Assembly: GCA_900073065.1 (NCBI GenBank)
Contig: FJOG01000031.1
Span: forward strand, 47,404-111,403
From: Phialocephala subalpina
Lineage: Eukaryota; Ascomycota; Leotiomycetes; Helotiales; Mollisiaceae
DNA: 64,000 nt
Direction: 5' to 3'
Shown: piece by piece, positions 21,560 to 33,009 of the stretch
Layout: each line of letters begins with the position of its first letter
Position numbering within the stretch: the stretch's first letter is position 1
Program-made: the position numbers and the translations under genes
The notes under the pieces: generated by a model
Told to the model about the DNA's origin: nothing
The model's input: only the letters and a program-made list of their open reading frames with translations
Database searches by the model: none

Positions 21560-23942
21560 CTTATCCACAACCGACATCAAACTTCCTGATCCGTGGGGTC
21601 GTCTTAGCTTTAGCTCGACTGCCTCAGATCAGGACTTGGGTTATTGGAAAACGTTGACTTGCTGCAATAAATTTGTGAGCGTTGTATTGAGTTTCTGTTA
21701 CCTTTTTTTTGAGAACGGGAGGAGCGTTTGAGCTGGCCTGTCCAGGAAAGTGTTGAATTTGCGGAAAAAAGCTTTCTGACGATTTGATTGTGTATTGCGT
21801 AGACTTCTAAAAGTAACATGCATGGATTTTTCACTACGCTTAACCTCAGGGTTCGTGATCCACAACGAGATTCTTGTTCTGCAGCTGTGATTGAGGAATC
21901 CTTAGAAACATTGGGAAAACTTTCCGAGTGGCTTTGCAATAGTATCGAGCAGTGCAACGATTCAACGAATAGTACAGTACCTCCTATCGCTCATCCTCTG
22001 CCTCATTGTACCAGAGCGTCCAAAACATCCATCCCTTCCTTCATTAACTCCCTTAGTCCTGCATCTAACTCTAGAACCAGATCCCCTATCTTAGCCACGA
22101 ATTATATCACTTCTGATACAAGTACAAAGTAGCTGGCCAGAACTTCCGTCTTCCTCTCAAACTCCTCACTGGCTTGCTGCTTCGTCGTTCTATCCATATC
22201 GAATAGAGAGTTGTATAGCCTCAGAAACCTTTTCCAGTATGTTTTCAACAGCCAGGGCAGATTATGAGGCAGAGAGGTAGTAAGTGCGGTAATGCTTCTC
22301 GCAGTAGTCAGAAATCCTATCGGCCGAGATACTGTTCCAAATCCTGACTTCGTAAGAAAGGGCACCACGAGGACCTACATACCGATACAACTTCTCGAAG
22401 TGCCATATGCTGGTCCGGAAAGTATGCATTATGAGTTTATCGAGGCTCATGAGCTTGTTGCTGGAATTTACGTTAGAGTTTTATCGAGAAGTATCGGGAG
22501 GGCCTCTTACTTAGGTTCGGGTGAGCCATTTCCGGTTTCGATGGCGATGTGAACGATTTCGAAACTGTCCATCTTACTTTGCAGTTTATTTGCGTCGCAT
22601 GAGCAGTCCTGGGAAGCAAATATGCCTCAGCCTACACATGTAAGGTTATTCTTCTTCGTGAGAGTTGCGAGGGCGGCAATTTGGGAGGCATATCTTGGGA
22701 TACCCTGAATGGCTGTGATATTGGGCTTCTCAGCAATGTCCCTGAGATATTCACCCTTCCATGTGGTTTCTGAGGTCGAAGTAGATTTTATCGTAGTCAA
22801 GAGAAGTGGCAGCATCGCAAGCTCTATGTCCTTCTGGCCATCATCAAAGACTGTCATATTCAGAGGCACGGCTGTTGAAGTGTACGTGCTCACGGATATT
22901 TCTCAAGATTTCACGGAGTCATCTCGTCCGACTCGTTCGAAGACAACAAGACCAATGAATTTACGATATGCTTTTCATTTGATTCTACCAGCTTTGAGTT
23001 TCACACCTGGCTTCCGATGTTGACCAAGAATTTTGGAAGATGCGCACCTGAGCCTGAGCCATACACCACCGCAGCTGGGGAAATATTCCCTGTGAGGCTC
23101 TTGTTTCCCCGAGCCTTGGAAACTATACAGACACATCAGTTCAATCAGCAGCGTTTTACAAAAATATTTTGTAGCCTCACGCACTCGGCGTAAGGGTCAC
23201 TACACCAAATACACCATCGGCACGAAGCCGGATGAGGCGTAAGTCTGCCTTACGAGTGTTACCTCAGAGACATGGCAGTTAATCCACGGGTAGCTCAGAG
23301 ACATTTCGATAGCCTTGCAATTCTCATTCATTCTTGATGTACCTTGTTGTCGCGCATGCATTGTTGTTGCTGTTCATGGCATTCGTGCTCCTCGAAGAAG
23401 CAGCGTAGCGGCTGAATATTAATCGCGTCCAACTTTCGTCACGAAATTCCCAGTCAGGAGACTTGGAATACTGGCGCTTAGAAATCCCCAGCACTTTCGT
23501 ACCTTTCGTACATTGATCCATGAGATCTGATGTTCACCTGGTGGCTGTGATTGCGGTGTTCTGCGCCGCGATCGGCTGAACATGGGTGGTAAAGCGCACA
23601 GGGCCCGTAACCTTAGTGTGCTTATATAAGGTTAATCCTTCGTTCTAGGCTACAACACATCGTCTCAGCTTCATCGACATGGCTTTTCCATCTCTCACAA
23701 CTCACAACCTCTCCATCCTCCAAAAGATCGTCGACCGAGGAGTTCGATTTACGAGAAGAGAATCGGGCCGACGAACTTAACACAGCTTTGCCAACCTCGC
23801 CATCTTCAAACTGAACAAGCTTCGTCCATCTGTAAAGTCCTTGGCTCCCATCAACACCGGATGCTGCCCTTGATATAAAGACCAACGTCATCTGCCAGCC
23901 ACCGGAAGTTCTCTGAGATTCAATTGCTTTCCTGTTGCAGCC
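21560..23942. other. Gene-poor stretch with a degraded minus-strand coding relic
   Basis: No intact gene in 2.4 kb. On the minus strand between about 22100 and 23030 several pieces in changing frames look protein-like: CDANKLQSKMDSFEIVHIAI, LIMHTFRTSIWHFEKLYRYV, and a helical FDMDRTTKQQASEEFERK followed past a TAA by KIGDLVLELDAGLRELMKEG. They lie in order on one strand, so a decayed multi-exon gene is likely, but I cannot name it. The last few hundred bases should carry the promoter of the HET gene at 23943. Confidence 0.35.
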
Positions 23943-26117
23943 ATGTCAAGCGCGCAACAAGATTTCTGGACAGCGATAAAGGCCACCAGCAGGTCCTTCG
24001 GAGACCACCGCCGCAAGTATGATCCACATGACAGCGATGATGAGAATACAGGCAAAGATAGCCACGAAGCCGTGCCAACAGCTAAGTATCAATACACCGA
24101 CCTTTCTAATGCAGAAAATTGTATACGTCTCCTTGAACTCCAACCAGGCCACCGCTACGATACAATTATCTGTCAGTTGAAGGAGATAAGTTTAGATGCA
24201 AGCGTCAACCAATACGACGCGCTCAGTTACGTGTGGGGAATACCCGGCGGGGAGTCAACACCAATCCAGGTCAACGACGGGAGCTTAATAGTTGGATCTA
24301 GCCTGCATGAAGCACTAAAACATCTGCGCTACCCTGACCGGCCACGCTTTCTCTGGGTTGATGCCATTTGCATCAATCAGTCCAGCATTTGGGAGCGCAA
24401 TATCCAGGTGCCTATGATGTGTGAGATTTACCGAAATGCAGCTTGCACTGTTTGCTTTCTAGGACCTGAGCGCAGGACGACGCGCAGTATGTACGCCATG
24501 TTGGAGGAATTGGCTCAGGAGAGCAAGGCACTTGAAGTCGACGATCCTACATACGATGCCATGGACACGATACCAGCCTTTGTCAACCACCTCCCCGTCC
24601 ACCCTGTCAAAACAAAGCTTTTTGACAAATATGTAGGGGACTACACAATCATCGATATTGCACAGCGCAAATGGTGGCATCGGGCCTGGACGGTGCAGGA
24701 GCTGATGCTTTCATCAAACGCTATCATGATGACTGGCAGATACACTATCACGTGGAAGAACCTCTGCGCCGCGGTTGATCATGGACTCAATACCCGAATA
24801 TGGGGGACTGTCATGTTTGGGGCTGTGATGAACCCTGTGGTTGTGCCTTATATATCCATGAGGGCACTCATGGTTCGATACCATCGTCCAAACCAATTGG
24901 GATCGCCTGCTGTCGACTTACTCCATCTCTTGGCTCACTGCCGGCACCGAGAGTCAACCGATGCGAGGGACAAGATATATGCTGTTCTAGGACTTCTTCG
25001 CGACACGCATCCCGAAGCTTTGAGGCCCGAGAGTTCCGATGCCCTCGATGTCGAGCTGGGCTATAGCTATGATGTGGTCTACGTGTACCGCAAGATGTGT
25101 CAAGAACTTATTCAGAAACTTGGAAATCTGGATGTCCTAGGCATTTGTCCCAAGACAACCCGTCCACTACCATCCTGGGCTACGGACTGGAGCATTATGG
25201 ACAGCATCGGCTCCCCTCTGATGCAAGACTCGCTGGACCGAACCCGCACAACTCACGCAGCTAAACACACTAAAGCTAACGCGCGGTTTGCTGACGATGG
25301 AGCCTGCATGATTATCAGCGGCTATGAACTGACCTCTGTGGTTGCGCTGGCGGAAACCCTTCCTGTCCCGGTGATAAAAAACAGAGCGGGTTCAACTGCT
25401 GAGGTTCCCATAGACATTAAAGCACTAATCCCGGATTTAAAAGTCATGGCCCCGAACACGAATGGAATATACGACACTTACAAGGCAAAATTCAAGATAT
25501 TCATGGCATTGTTCAAGTTCATTTTCAAGATAATCATCATAGGTCTCAAGCTGCAGTGTCAGTTGATCCGCGATGATTCTCGCGAATTCATGTCTGTATT
25601 CAATACGCTGTTCGCCTGGGAGCGTTTCGCAGACGCACAGCCGCCGACAAACCCGGGGGTGAAGTCCGATGAAGTCTATTGGCAGACTCTATGCGCCGGA
25701 ACTTATAAGAACGGAAGCACAGAAGAGACTGGGATGTTGTTCAAGACCTGGTCCGACCTCCTACAGCCTCTGCGGAAGTTCATGGAATACCACCCGCACA
25801 TTAATGAGAAACTCCCCATGGCAGGGATGGCTATATATATGAGAGCCACTTGGCAGAGCTACGGTGAATTCTGGCCTTATACGGCTTGTTCGCAGCACCG
25901 GCGCCTGGGAAGGGCCGCGAATGGGTGGCTCTGTCTACTTCCTGAGGAAACGAAAGTCGGAGATCTTGTTTTTATAGCGAGTGGGGGTCGAGTCCCGTTG
26001 ATAATCCGGCCGGGTAAAAATGGGCATAACACTTTTGTTGGAGAGGCGTATGTACATGGTATTATGGACGGGGAGGCTTTCGACGAAGGGAACTGTGTTG
26101 ATGTTGAGATACGCTAG
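23943..26117 (+). CDS. HET-domain protein with internal hydrophobic segment, 724 aa
   Basis: Intronless from ATG 23943 to TAG. HET blocks: YDALSYVWG at 91-99, FLWVDAICINQ at 136-146, then EIYRNAACTVCFLGPERR and RKWWHRAWTVQELMLS near 238-253. DARDKIYAVLGLL follows. At about 516-537 there is an unusual run, KFKIFMALFKFIFKIIIIG, that is long and hydrophobic enough to be membrane-inserting or amphipathic. The C-terminal module reads GDLVFIASGGRVPLIIRP...FVGEAYVHGIMDGEA, like the other long HET proteins here. It lies tail-to-tail with the next HET gene, 240 bp apart. The family role is self/non-self-triggered cell death; the specific trigger is unknown. Confidence 0.93.
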   Translation: MSSAQQDFWTAIKATSRSFGDHRRKYDPHDSDDENTGKDSHEAVPTAKYQYTDLSNAENCIRLLELQPGHRYDTIICQLKEISLDASVNQYDALSYVWGIPGGESTPIQVNDGSLIVGSSLHEALKHLRYPDRPRFLWVDAICINQSSIWERNIQVPMMCEIYRNAACTVCFLGPERRTTRSMYAMLEELAQESKALEVDDPTYDAMDTIPAFVNHLPVHPVKTKLFDKYVGDYTIIDIAQRKWWHRAWTVQELMLSSNAIMMTGRYTITWKNLCAAVDHGLNTRIWGTVMFGAVMNPVVVPYISMRALMVRYHRPNQLGSPAVDLLHLLAHCRHRESTDARDKIYAVLGLLRDTHPEALRPESSDALDVELGYSYDVVYVYRKMCQELIQKLGNLDVLGICPKTTRPLPSWATDWSIMDSIGSPLMQDSLDRTRTTHAAKHTKANARFADDGACMIISGYELTSVVALAETLPVPVIKNRAGSTAEVPIDIKALIPDLKVMAPNTNGIYDTYKAKFKIFMALFKFIFKIIIIGLKLQCQLIRDDSREFMSVFNTLFAWERFADAQPPTNPGVKSDEVYWQTLCAGTYKNGSTEETGMLFKTWSDLLQPLRKFMEYHPHINEKLPMAGMAIYMRATWQSYGEFWPYTACSQHRRLGRAANGWLCLLPEETKVGDLVFIASGGRVPLIIRPGKNGHNTFVGEAYVHGIMDGEAFDEGNCVDVEIR

Positions 26118-26356
26118 AAGTAGCCACCGGACTTTTCATTCATGACAGAAACGACTACTGGCAAAAGTGTAATACCTATCCAATATTATCTCGATCACAA
26201 GGCTGTAATTCCAGAAAATAGCTCTGTAAGCAAGGCAGTCCAACGGTGATCTTTGCTCACAAAAAGTTCCGCTAGGCTAAGAAATTGAAAGCCCAGTGAA
26301 TAATTATAATTGTAGAAAAGACAATATTAAGAATAAAAAGTAATATACATTTGAAT

Positions 26357-27990
26357 TTATCTTATTAAAACCTCTCGCTTTATCCAACCTCTTAGAGATT
26401 CTGGGACTATTATCTTTGATTGCAAATCATATTCCACTGCGCTCTTTTCGACGTACCAAGCATCAATGCGCTCAAAACCAAGGGAATTCTCTGGATGATA
26501 CAGAAGCAGGAGGACTAGTTCGTAATCCGAATGGCTTATAACAAGAAAAGTGAATGGAAGGGGATTATCCTTGTCCTCTTTTATGTCATAAGCACTTCGT
26601 GTATGCTGTACCGCACACTTTCGGAATGCCTCGGTCGACAGCTGTACCATAAGATACTCAACAATTCCACCTTCATCTTCGGTTGCCGATATACGGCCGT
26701 CGGGATATATTTGCACATCAAGGGTTAGACCACATATACGCAAAAAGACTCTAGACATCTCCACCTGGTCTCGCATCCGGTTATTCTTGAACGTATGTAG
26801 AATTTCGAGCGGCGCGTAGATACTTTCAAGGCAATGCATAGAGTTGCATTGAAAATATATTTGTGTATCGGTAAACACGAGCCTTCTTCGAGAAAGAAGT
26901 CCTTCTTGGTAAGTCCAGCCTCGACTATTCCACTTTGACTGCAGGATTTCATTCTTCACGTATGGAGTAGATATAAAAGTTCTGCTTCCAATCTTCACGT
27001 GTGGTTGGGATTTTCGTGGCGTTGCACTGACCCCGGGCAGTCCGTGATAAGGATCGTCTCCTGCTGCTGCGATAACGGTGACGACAGACTGTTCGTAGAT
27101 CGCATTCATATTCTGAATCTGCAATTGCCTCTCGATAGGATTGTCCTGGGAAATACAGTATCGGTCTATCCATAAATACTGATATCCAAGACCTATTGTT
27201 AAGAGAATAGCGTCTTCAATTGTCGCAGGTAAGGGCCCTAGGGGGGAATCCTTGGAGGTCGTAGCGTCCTTAACATGATTCCCCCAGACATAGCTGAGGG
27301 CAATATAACTCTTCGGACGGGCCACGGTCTCCCATGAGACAATTCTGCGCGTCAAGCAGTCTATAACGCGGAAGCCCTGGGGAAGGCGTGGATCGAATTT
27401 CCTGCAGAGGGTTTTGTGGTTTATATTACAAAACTCCAGCCATCCCTTGAGAAGGGAAAGGTCGACTTGAGGCTGTATCTGGCGACCACAGAACGCATGA
27501 GGTTTATTGGAGAGCTCCATAATGATCCCACTGGTGTCTTGGTAATTAAACCGATATTGTCTGTCCCTCGCAGGAACAACAACGAAGCCTGGCGAATTGT
27601 CGAAATCGAGCCGCCAAGCGCCAAGCTCACTCTTCGCGGTCAAAACACGGAGTATGTAACGCGGATCAACTTCGCTCTCACCTGATGGTGGGATCCTTGT
27701 GTGATAGAAGAACCGACATAGAGGACAGTTGCTTTGCGGATGTATATGGGGTAATGCAAAGTACCGGCCGCCCCAGATTTTGTAGAGTTGCGGAGATCTC
27801 AGGTCTTCACTAAAAATGCCTTCAAAGTCGATCTTGCGACACTCACAACATATCTGGTCAGCCTTATCCGTGTTGCTCGAGGCCTCGTCACCCCATGTTC
27901 CGCGTTTTGTTGGCCAGACTCGGTGCGCAGGCGCTTTTCATGTGGCAAGACAAGGTCTTGGGATTGGCGCTTCGCCGATGAGTCCGGCAT
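26357..27990 (-). CDS. HET-domain protein (CxxC N-terminus), about 544 codons, one apparent frameshift
   Basis: A long frame ends at 26357 and is open upstream well past its first TTG at 27643. It reads ICCECRKIDFEGIF, then SNCPLCRFFYHTRIP, then YIALSYVWGNH, YLWIDRYCISQD and SRGWTYQEGLLSRRRLVF, the standard layout of CxxC-type HET proteins. The only suitable ATG, at 27990, opens another frame (MPDSSAKRQSQDLVLPHEKR). The two frames meet at a C4 run at 27891-27894 (G4 on the coding strand); one more G would join them and give 545 codons. So either the base count is wrong there, or the gene is frameshifted, or an unseen exon provides the start. It has no C-terminal YVHG module, unlike the longer HET proteins. 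Confidence 0.78.
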
Positions 27991-28229
27991 GACTTTTGCG
28001 AGTAAAATTGGCGAAGCACAAGTTTCGATATAAAATGTGTAGCTTAATGAGATATCTCACTAATCTAAACAAAAAAGAGATGTGGTAAGTTACGCCTTTA
28101 TCTGTTGTGTTGATCCTCCAGGCTGGGGTCAAGTGGGGCTGTGTGCTCGGCTGCCTGCTTCGTCCATTACGTAGCCCTTGTAAGAGTTGTGGCCGTTCCT
28201 CTCGGCCACTTTAAGCGAGCTCCTCAAAA

Positions 28230-28925
28230 ACGAGTCTATGTTTTTACTATTATATTACTTGACCAAAAGTTTATAAAACCTTATTAAATTGAAAGATTAA
28301 ATTAATAAATAGTAATTAATACTTTTATACTAATTATATTTTTTAATTTACAAGTTAATTTTTTAATATATTATCGAAAATTACGTGGATTAATTTGATC
28401 TCAAATCCTTTAAATCCTTTTGATTAACTTTTCTTTAGAAATTGGCATAAATAGTAATTTCTTTAGCTTTTCTTTTATTTACCTTTAAATTTAATAAAAA
28501 TATATTTAAAGCTAAAACGATTAAATAAAAGGAATATAATTATTTCGAGTATTTAATAAAAATTTACTTTAAAATTAATATCTTTAGAATTCTTTTTTAA
28601 AAAAAATATAAATAATAATTTCTAATTTTAATTAATTATATTTTAAATTATAATTAAAATTAATTTAATGTAATTTAAATATTCTTTTTAAATATTTATC
28701 TAATAATTTAAATTTTTTTATTTTTATCGAATTTTGATAAATAAAACCTTTCATTATAATTATATATAAAAAGAAATTTTAAATTTTTTTTTAAAAAAAT
28801 ATATAAATAAAATATAATAAATTATTATTTCATATAATTTCGATTGCTTATTAAATTCTATTTATAATTTATATACTTTGATTCATATAAAGTATAAAGC
28901 CAATTTAATTTCAAGCTAATCAAAG
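28230..28925. repeat. AT-rich block, RIP-like degraded DNA
   Basis: About 700 bp composed almost wholly of A and T, with TTAAT/TAATAA-type words and no open frame. The edges are sharp against normal-GC DNA. The composition is what RIP (C-to-T change at CpA in repeated DNA) produces on old transposon copies. The original element cannot be identified. Confidence 0.8.
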
Positions 28926-28962
28926 ACTACTTGCCATATAACTCAACCAGCTTGCTAATATT

Positions 28963-29418
28963 ATGCCATCTACTACACAGCCAGAGCCAGTTCAGTTTCA
29001 AGACTATATTCAATTTGCCGACGTCCAGCCAGCTAGCGAAGTTGACGACATGCCACCTGCTCCTCATCCAGGAGCCACCCTTCGGACATGGACTTGACCC
29101 ACCTACTAATTCGAACTCCAATCTTATTTGTCAGCAGGCCGGATTCAACGACACGTCTTCGGTTGCATTTAGAAAGGTACAATTAGATGAGCAAGCCAAC
29201 AAGTCAGCTAGTGCACAGAGCATCCACCGATACAGCTACGTTTATGTCTCGATTGAAGCCCGGCGCGGACAACCTGTCACCCAGAAACACTCTCATTCTG
29301 TCAAAGCCAAGTCTCAACACAGACAAGCTATTGCAACCTGCCAGGAGCCGTTTCGACCACATTCGGCTTTTGCGGCCTTCGCTAGCTTCCACACTATCCT
29401 GCGCTACATAGATATGTA
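28963..29418 (+). other. Weak coding-like segment next to the AT-rich block
   Basis: From ATG 28963 a frame reads MPSTTQPEPVQFQDYIQFAD and stops after about 44 codons (TGA near 29096). A second forward frame at 29187-29411 is Ser/Lys-rich. They may be one decayed gene or a transposon gag-like start damaged at the edge of the AT-rich block. No domain is recognised. Confidence 0.25.
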
Positions 29419-29648
29419 GTGTGTGACCGTGGAAACCACGATATATTGTTAATTTGGGATTTCAATCTTCATTCAAGGCTGAAATTAATGAAGGGGATTT
29501 ACCAGGAAATTGATCAAGGGCTCAAGGGAAACACAGGAAGCAAGCAAGTTCATGGAGGAGGCAGTACTTGAGGGTTGTTCAGGCGATATGCTCATGTATT
29601 GATGTGAAAATGCTGAGAAACTAAGACGAGGCAAGTTGCTTCATCGAC

Positions 29649-30705
29649 TCAAAGCCACTGCTTGTTTCCATATTGTGACAGGAAAGCGCCGCCATCTTTC
29701 TCGGCGGTAGCCTTTTCCCATACGGCTTTCATATCCCGGACGGAATCTTGCGGTGTGACAGGGCCAGAGAAGTCAGGCTTGTATTGCATTAACTTGCTCA
29801 TCAGGCCGCCCAACTTCTGTAGCTGCTCAGGTGGGGCTGTGGAAGAAATATTAGTTATCTAGAATGAAGGACATTATAGTCATGGGAGAACTCACTATTC
29901 TTATAGCGGTCCACATCCACTGATCCTGGGCAAACGCTCAGGAAAAGGACGCCATCCTTCTTGTACTGAGCACTGAATTTGGAAACCGCCAAATTCATTG
30001 CTGCCTTGGAGATAGAGTACAAGGGTGCATTCTCGATATCGAATGCGTTTGTGAAATCCAGGTCGGCGAAAGCAGTTGTCACGGAGATGACCTTCTTGGT
30101 CTTACCCTTCAGGATGAGGGGCAGGAATATGTTGAAAAGGTGGATTTGGCCAACAACGTTGACGTCGAACGACTTCTGCAAGTCGTCCTGGAGCTCTTTT
30201 GGCTGTTCCGCACTGATTGCAACATCAGATCGGTTTCTGTCCTTCATTAATGTGAAGAGGGGGTAGAAAAGCTCACAGAGTGCCGATGCCATCGAAGTTG
30301 TCAAAGAGCGAGACGTAACCTGCGTTGGCAATAAGGTAGTCGATAGCGCCGCCGGTGATCTTGGCGACCTCGGCTGCTGCTGTCTGTCAAGGTGCTTCAG
30401 TACTCTGCCGTGGACGATGGTAGTCTTGTGGTCTCTCACCTTTAAAGCATCGTAGCTAGTCAAGTCGGTCTCTAGGATGTGGTAGTTGGAGCGACCTTTG
30501 AATTCAGGGTCCGCGGCAGCCTTGTTAACGGTAGCAGCCTTGTCTCGGACTAATCCAATGACGGTGTTGGCTGGGTCTTCGGTCAACACAGTCAGGGCGC
30601 CATACTGTTTGTTGTCAGAACTAGCCGAAAAGGGATGCCATAGCATTAGTAAAAGGAACTTACACCAATGCCCTTGGAAACTCCGGTGACAACGTAGGTA
30701 GCCAT
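29649..30705 (-). CDS. Short-chain dehydrogenase/reductase (SDR), 272 aa
   Basis: Five exons (30705-30664, 30604-30440, 30383-30277, 30212-29896, 29836-29649) sum to exactly 273 codons. The cofactor loop TGVSKGIG lies at residues 7-14 (TGxxxGIG). ILETDLTS, the LIANAGYVS strand (NAG motif) and the active-site SVTTAFADLDF...YSISKAAMN with YxxxK are all in place, followed by SVCPGSVDVD. It is an NAD(P)H-dependent oxidoreductase of the classical fungal type, with a full Rossmann fold. The substrate is not deducible. The MFS gene starts divergently about 600 bp away, which would suit a small metabolite unit, but no pathway genes are adjacent. A 15-bp triple repeat sits in its upstream region. Confidence 0.92.
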
Positions 30706-30797
30706 TCTGATGAGAGTGAAAGGGAATGCGTGTGGTAGATTGGCGTATGTAGACTTATCGGTGGAAATGATTTATATTCCACGGTATGCTGCATGTT

Positions 30798-30842
30798 GTC
30801 GATGCTTTGTAAGTCGATGCTATGTAAGTCAATGCTTTGTGA
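30798..30842. repeat. Three 15-bp tandem repeats upstream of the SDR gene
   Basis: Units GTCGATGCTTTGTAA, GTCGATGCTATGTAA and GTCAATGCTTTGTGA follow each other without gaps, about 95-135 bp upstream of the SDR start codon. They could be a repeated regulatory site or a simple minisatellite. Confidence 0.75.
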
Positions 30843-31301
30843 TAGTTGCCCGAGATCTGATCTCAGGCTACACATGCATGAAGTGGGAATCATAACTTGC
30901 AGTTACCGATTTTGTTGTCCTCCCTTGCACCTGCATTAGCATGCCTGCCGCACGTGCATTAGCGCCGAAGACATCCCGTCCGTGCGTTCGCCTAACCGTG
31001 CCCCCCCTTATGAAGCAGTTTAGCCTTAGTTCCCACCAGCCCGCGCCCTGGCAGCTGCTGGCTTGCTCCTCCCCGTCAATCCCTGCGCTTGCCCAAACTT
31101 AAGTTATACGACTCACCTGCATTTTCAGTTATGAGAGACAGCTGAGAAATCAAGCTCGCGTAGTACAAGTCAAAGCACATTATATAAACGTTGGGCCATT
31201 TGGCCAAAGCAAAAATGACCTCACTAAGCTTTTACAGACAAAGACAGCGTTTCCGCTCCCTACTTTCGTTGCGCACTAATTAACGTTCGTTCGGTCAGAT
31301 C
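30843..31301. other. Divergent promoter region between SDR and MFS genes
   Basis: About 460 bp with no coding signal. It lies between two divergent start codons and so must carry the MFS promoter and the distal SDR promoter. Confidence 0.5.
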
Positions 31302-33009
31302 ATGGTGAGCACCAGTACATCCGACATGGAGAAGACAACTCCACCTGCCGCAGCTGAAGTTGTCAATGAGTCGAATGCCGCAGGTAACGCGAAACCACTC
31401 GATGAGAGAACAATTCGCGGCGTCAAGGCTCGTGAGCTTCGACCATGATAGCAAGCCCAAACTGATTGATATTTGCTTTAGTGGTTCCTGGCGTACTCCT
31501 CCCTCATTTCCACCGTCTTGTTTTACGCGCTCGACACCACAATCGTAGGTAGACGTTCATACGCACGCGTTTGAGCGTTGCTCACCAAGCCTAGGTCGCC
31601 GATATCCAACCTGCCATCCTCGAGACATTTAGCGAGACTGAGAAGCTGCCATGGATGGGTGTAGCTCTTTTTCTGGGTGCTCTAACCATCCTACCTACGT
31701 GAGTTCGACGCGCTCCGTTGTTTCTCGGCGTCTATTGACTTGATCAACAGCGGCAGAGCCTACGGTGTAGTCAACATAAAATGGTTGTTCCTCTCGGTCG
31801 TCGTCGTCTTCGAGGTCGGTAGCATCCTCGCCGGTGCCGCGCCCGACATGAATGCCTTTATCGTCGGCCGAGTTATCCAAGGAGCTGGCGCAAGCGGGTG
31901 CTACTCGGGTGCCATAACGTACATTTCCATGACCACAACCCAACGCGAACGTCCCCTTTACCTCTCCGGAATCGTTGCTACCTGGTCTCTTGGCAGCGTC
32001 GTTGGACCCGTCATTGGCGGTGCTTTCGCTCAGAGTAGCGCCACCTGGCGTTGGGCATTTTACATCAACCCGGTCGTTGCCGCTGTCACTGCGCCGGCCC
32101 TGATACTATGCCTGCCTAACATCGATCCCGCCCCGAATCTGACGTTCAAGGAGAAGCTTCGGACACAAGATTGGATATGCATTGTTGCATTCCTAGCTGG
32201 CTCCTCCTGTTTCACTATGGCTCTCACGTTCGGAGGCATTGTGTATCCATTCAACGGCGGGCCCGAAATTACTCTATGGACCATGACTGGAGTGCTACTC
32301 ATCGCATTCATCTTGGCTGCTATCTACCATCCCACGATACCAAAGCGGCACAGGTTGTATCCTATTCACCTGTGGAAAAGTCTTGATCTCACCATCTTGC
32401 AATTTGCGATACTAGTCAACGCAGGCTGCATGGTAACGACGCTTTATTACACACCCTTGATTTTTCAATTCACCAGGGTTGACGGTCCTTTACTTGCCGG
32501 TGTTCGACTTCTACCATTTCTGAGCGGCATGATTGTCTTCTCGATTCTCAATGGCGCTTTGATGCCACGACTGGGTTACGTCATGCCTTGGTATGTTCTT
32601 GGGACAGCCTTGATTTTAATCGGCGCCGCACTGATGTGTATGTGATTGACCCATCTTCCTTCTACCAAAGATTTTACTGACTACTAGAAGCGACAATCGA
32701 TGCGTCAACGTCGGAACCTCGCCTGTACGGATACACTGTACTTATTGGCAGTGGGTGCGGATCATTCTTTACAGCGGGCTTTTCCGTAGTCCAGCAACTC
32801 GTCCCAGTTGCCGAACTCAGTAACGCGATTAGTTTCATGGCATTCGGTGTGTGGCATTCTCCAAGATGTAGGATGATAGCTAACCCATAGATACAGGGCA
32901 AACAATGGGCCAGATTGCCATCCTCAGTTTAGGCGGATCTTTATTTCAAAACATTGGCTTGCAACGACTTCGCCAACTTCTCCTCATAGACCAGCTGCCA
33001 AATTTTTGA
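31302..33009 (+). CDS. MFS multidrug/efflux-type transporter (DHA14-like), C-terminus short
   Basis: Start ATG 31302 gives a hydrophilic N-terminus (MVSTSTSDMEKTTPPAAAEV). Exons continue with WFLAYSSLISTVLFYALDTTIVADIQPAI (first membrane helix with the DTTIV motif), LPWMGVALFLGALTILPT, GRAYGVVNIKWLFL, and the GRVIQGAGASGCYSG and GSVVGPVIGGAFAQ motifs of 14-helix drug:H+ antiporters (motif C). Introns end near 31480, 31610, 31750, 32690 and 32891. The splice after TIRG is uncertain: a GTCAAG donor at about 31424 keeps the frame. The protein stops at TGA 33007-33009 soon after GGSLFQNIGLQRLRQLL, without the usual last membrane helix and tail. It may be truncated or have an unseen 3' exon. It probably exports a toxic or secondary metabolite. 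Confidence 0.82.

Noticed and set aside
28931..29419. 162-codon plus-strand frame as one protein
   Set aside because: Low-complexity mixture spanning the AT-rich block edge; the more protein-like pieces are in other frames, so it is kept only as a weak relic.
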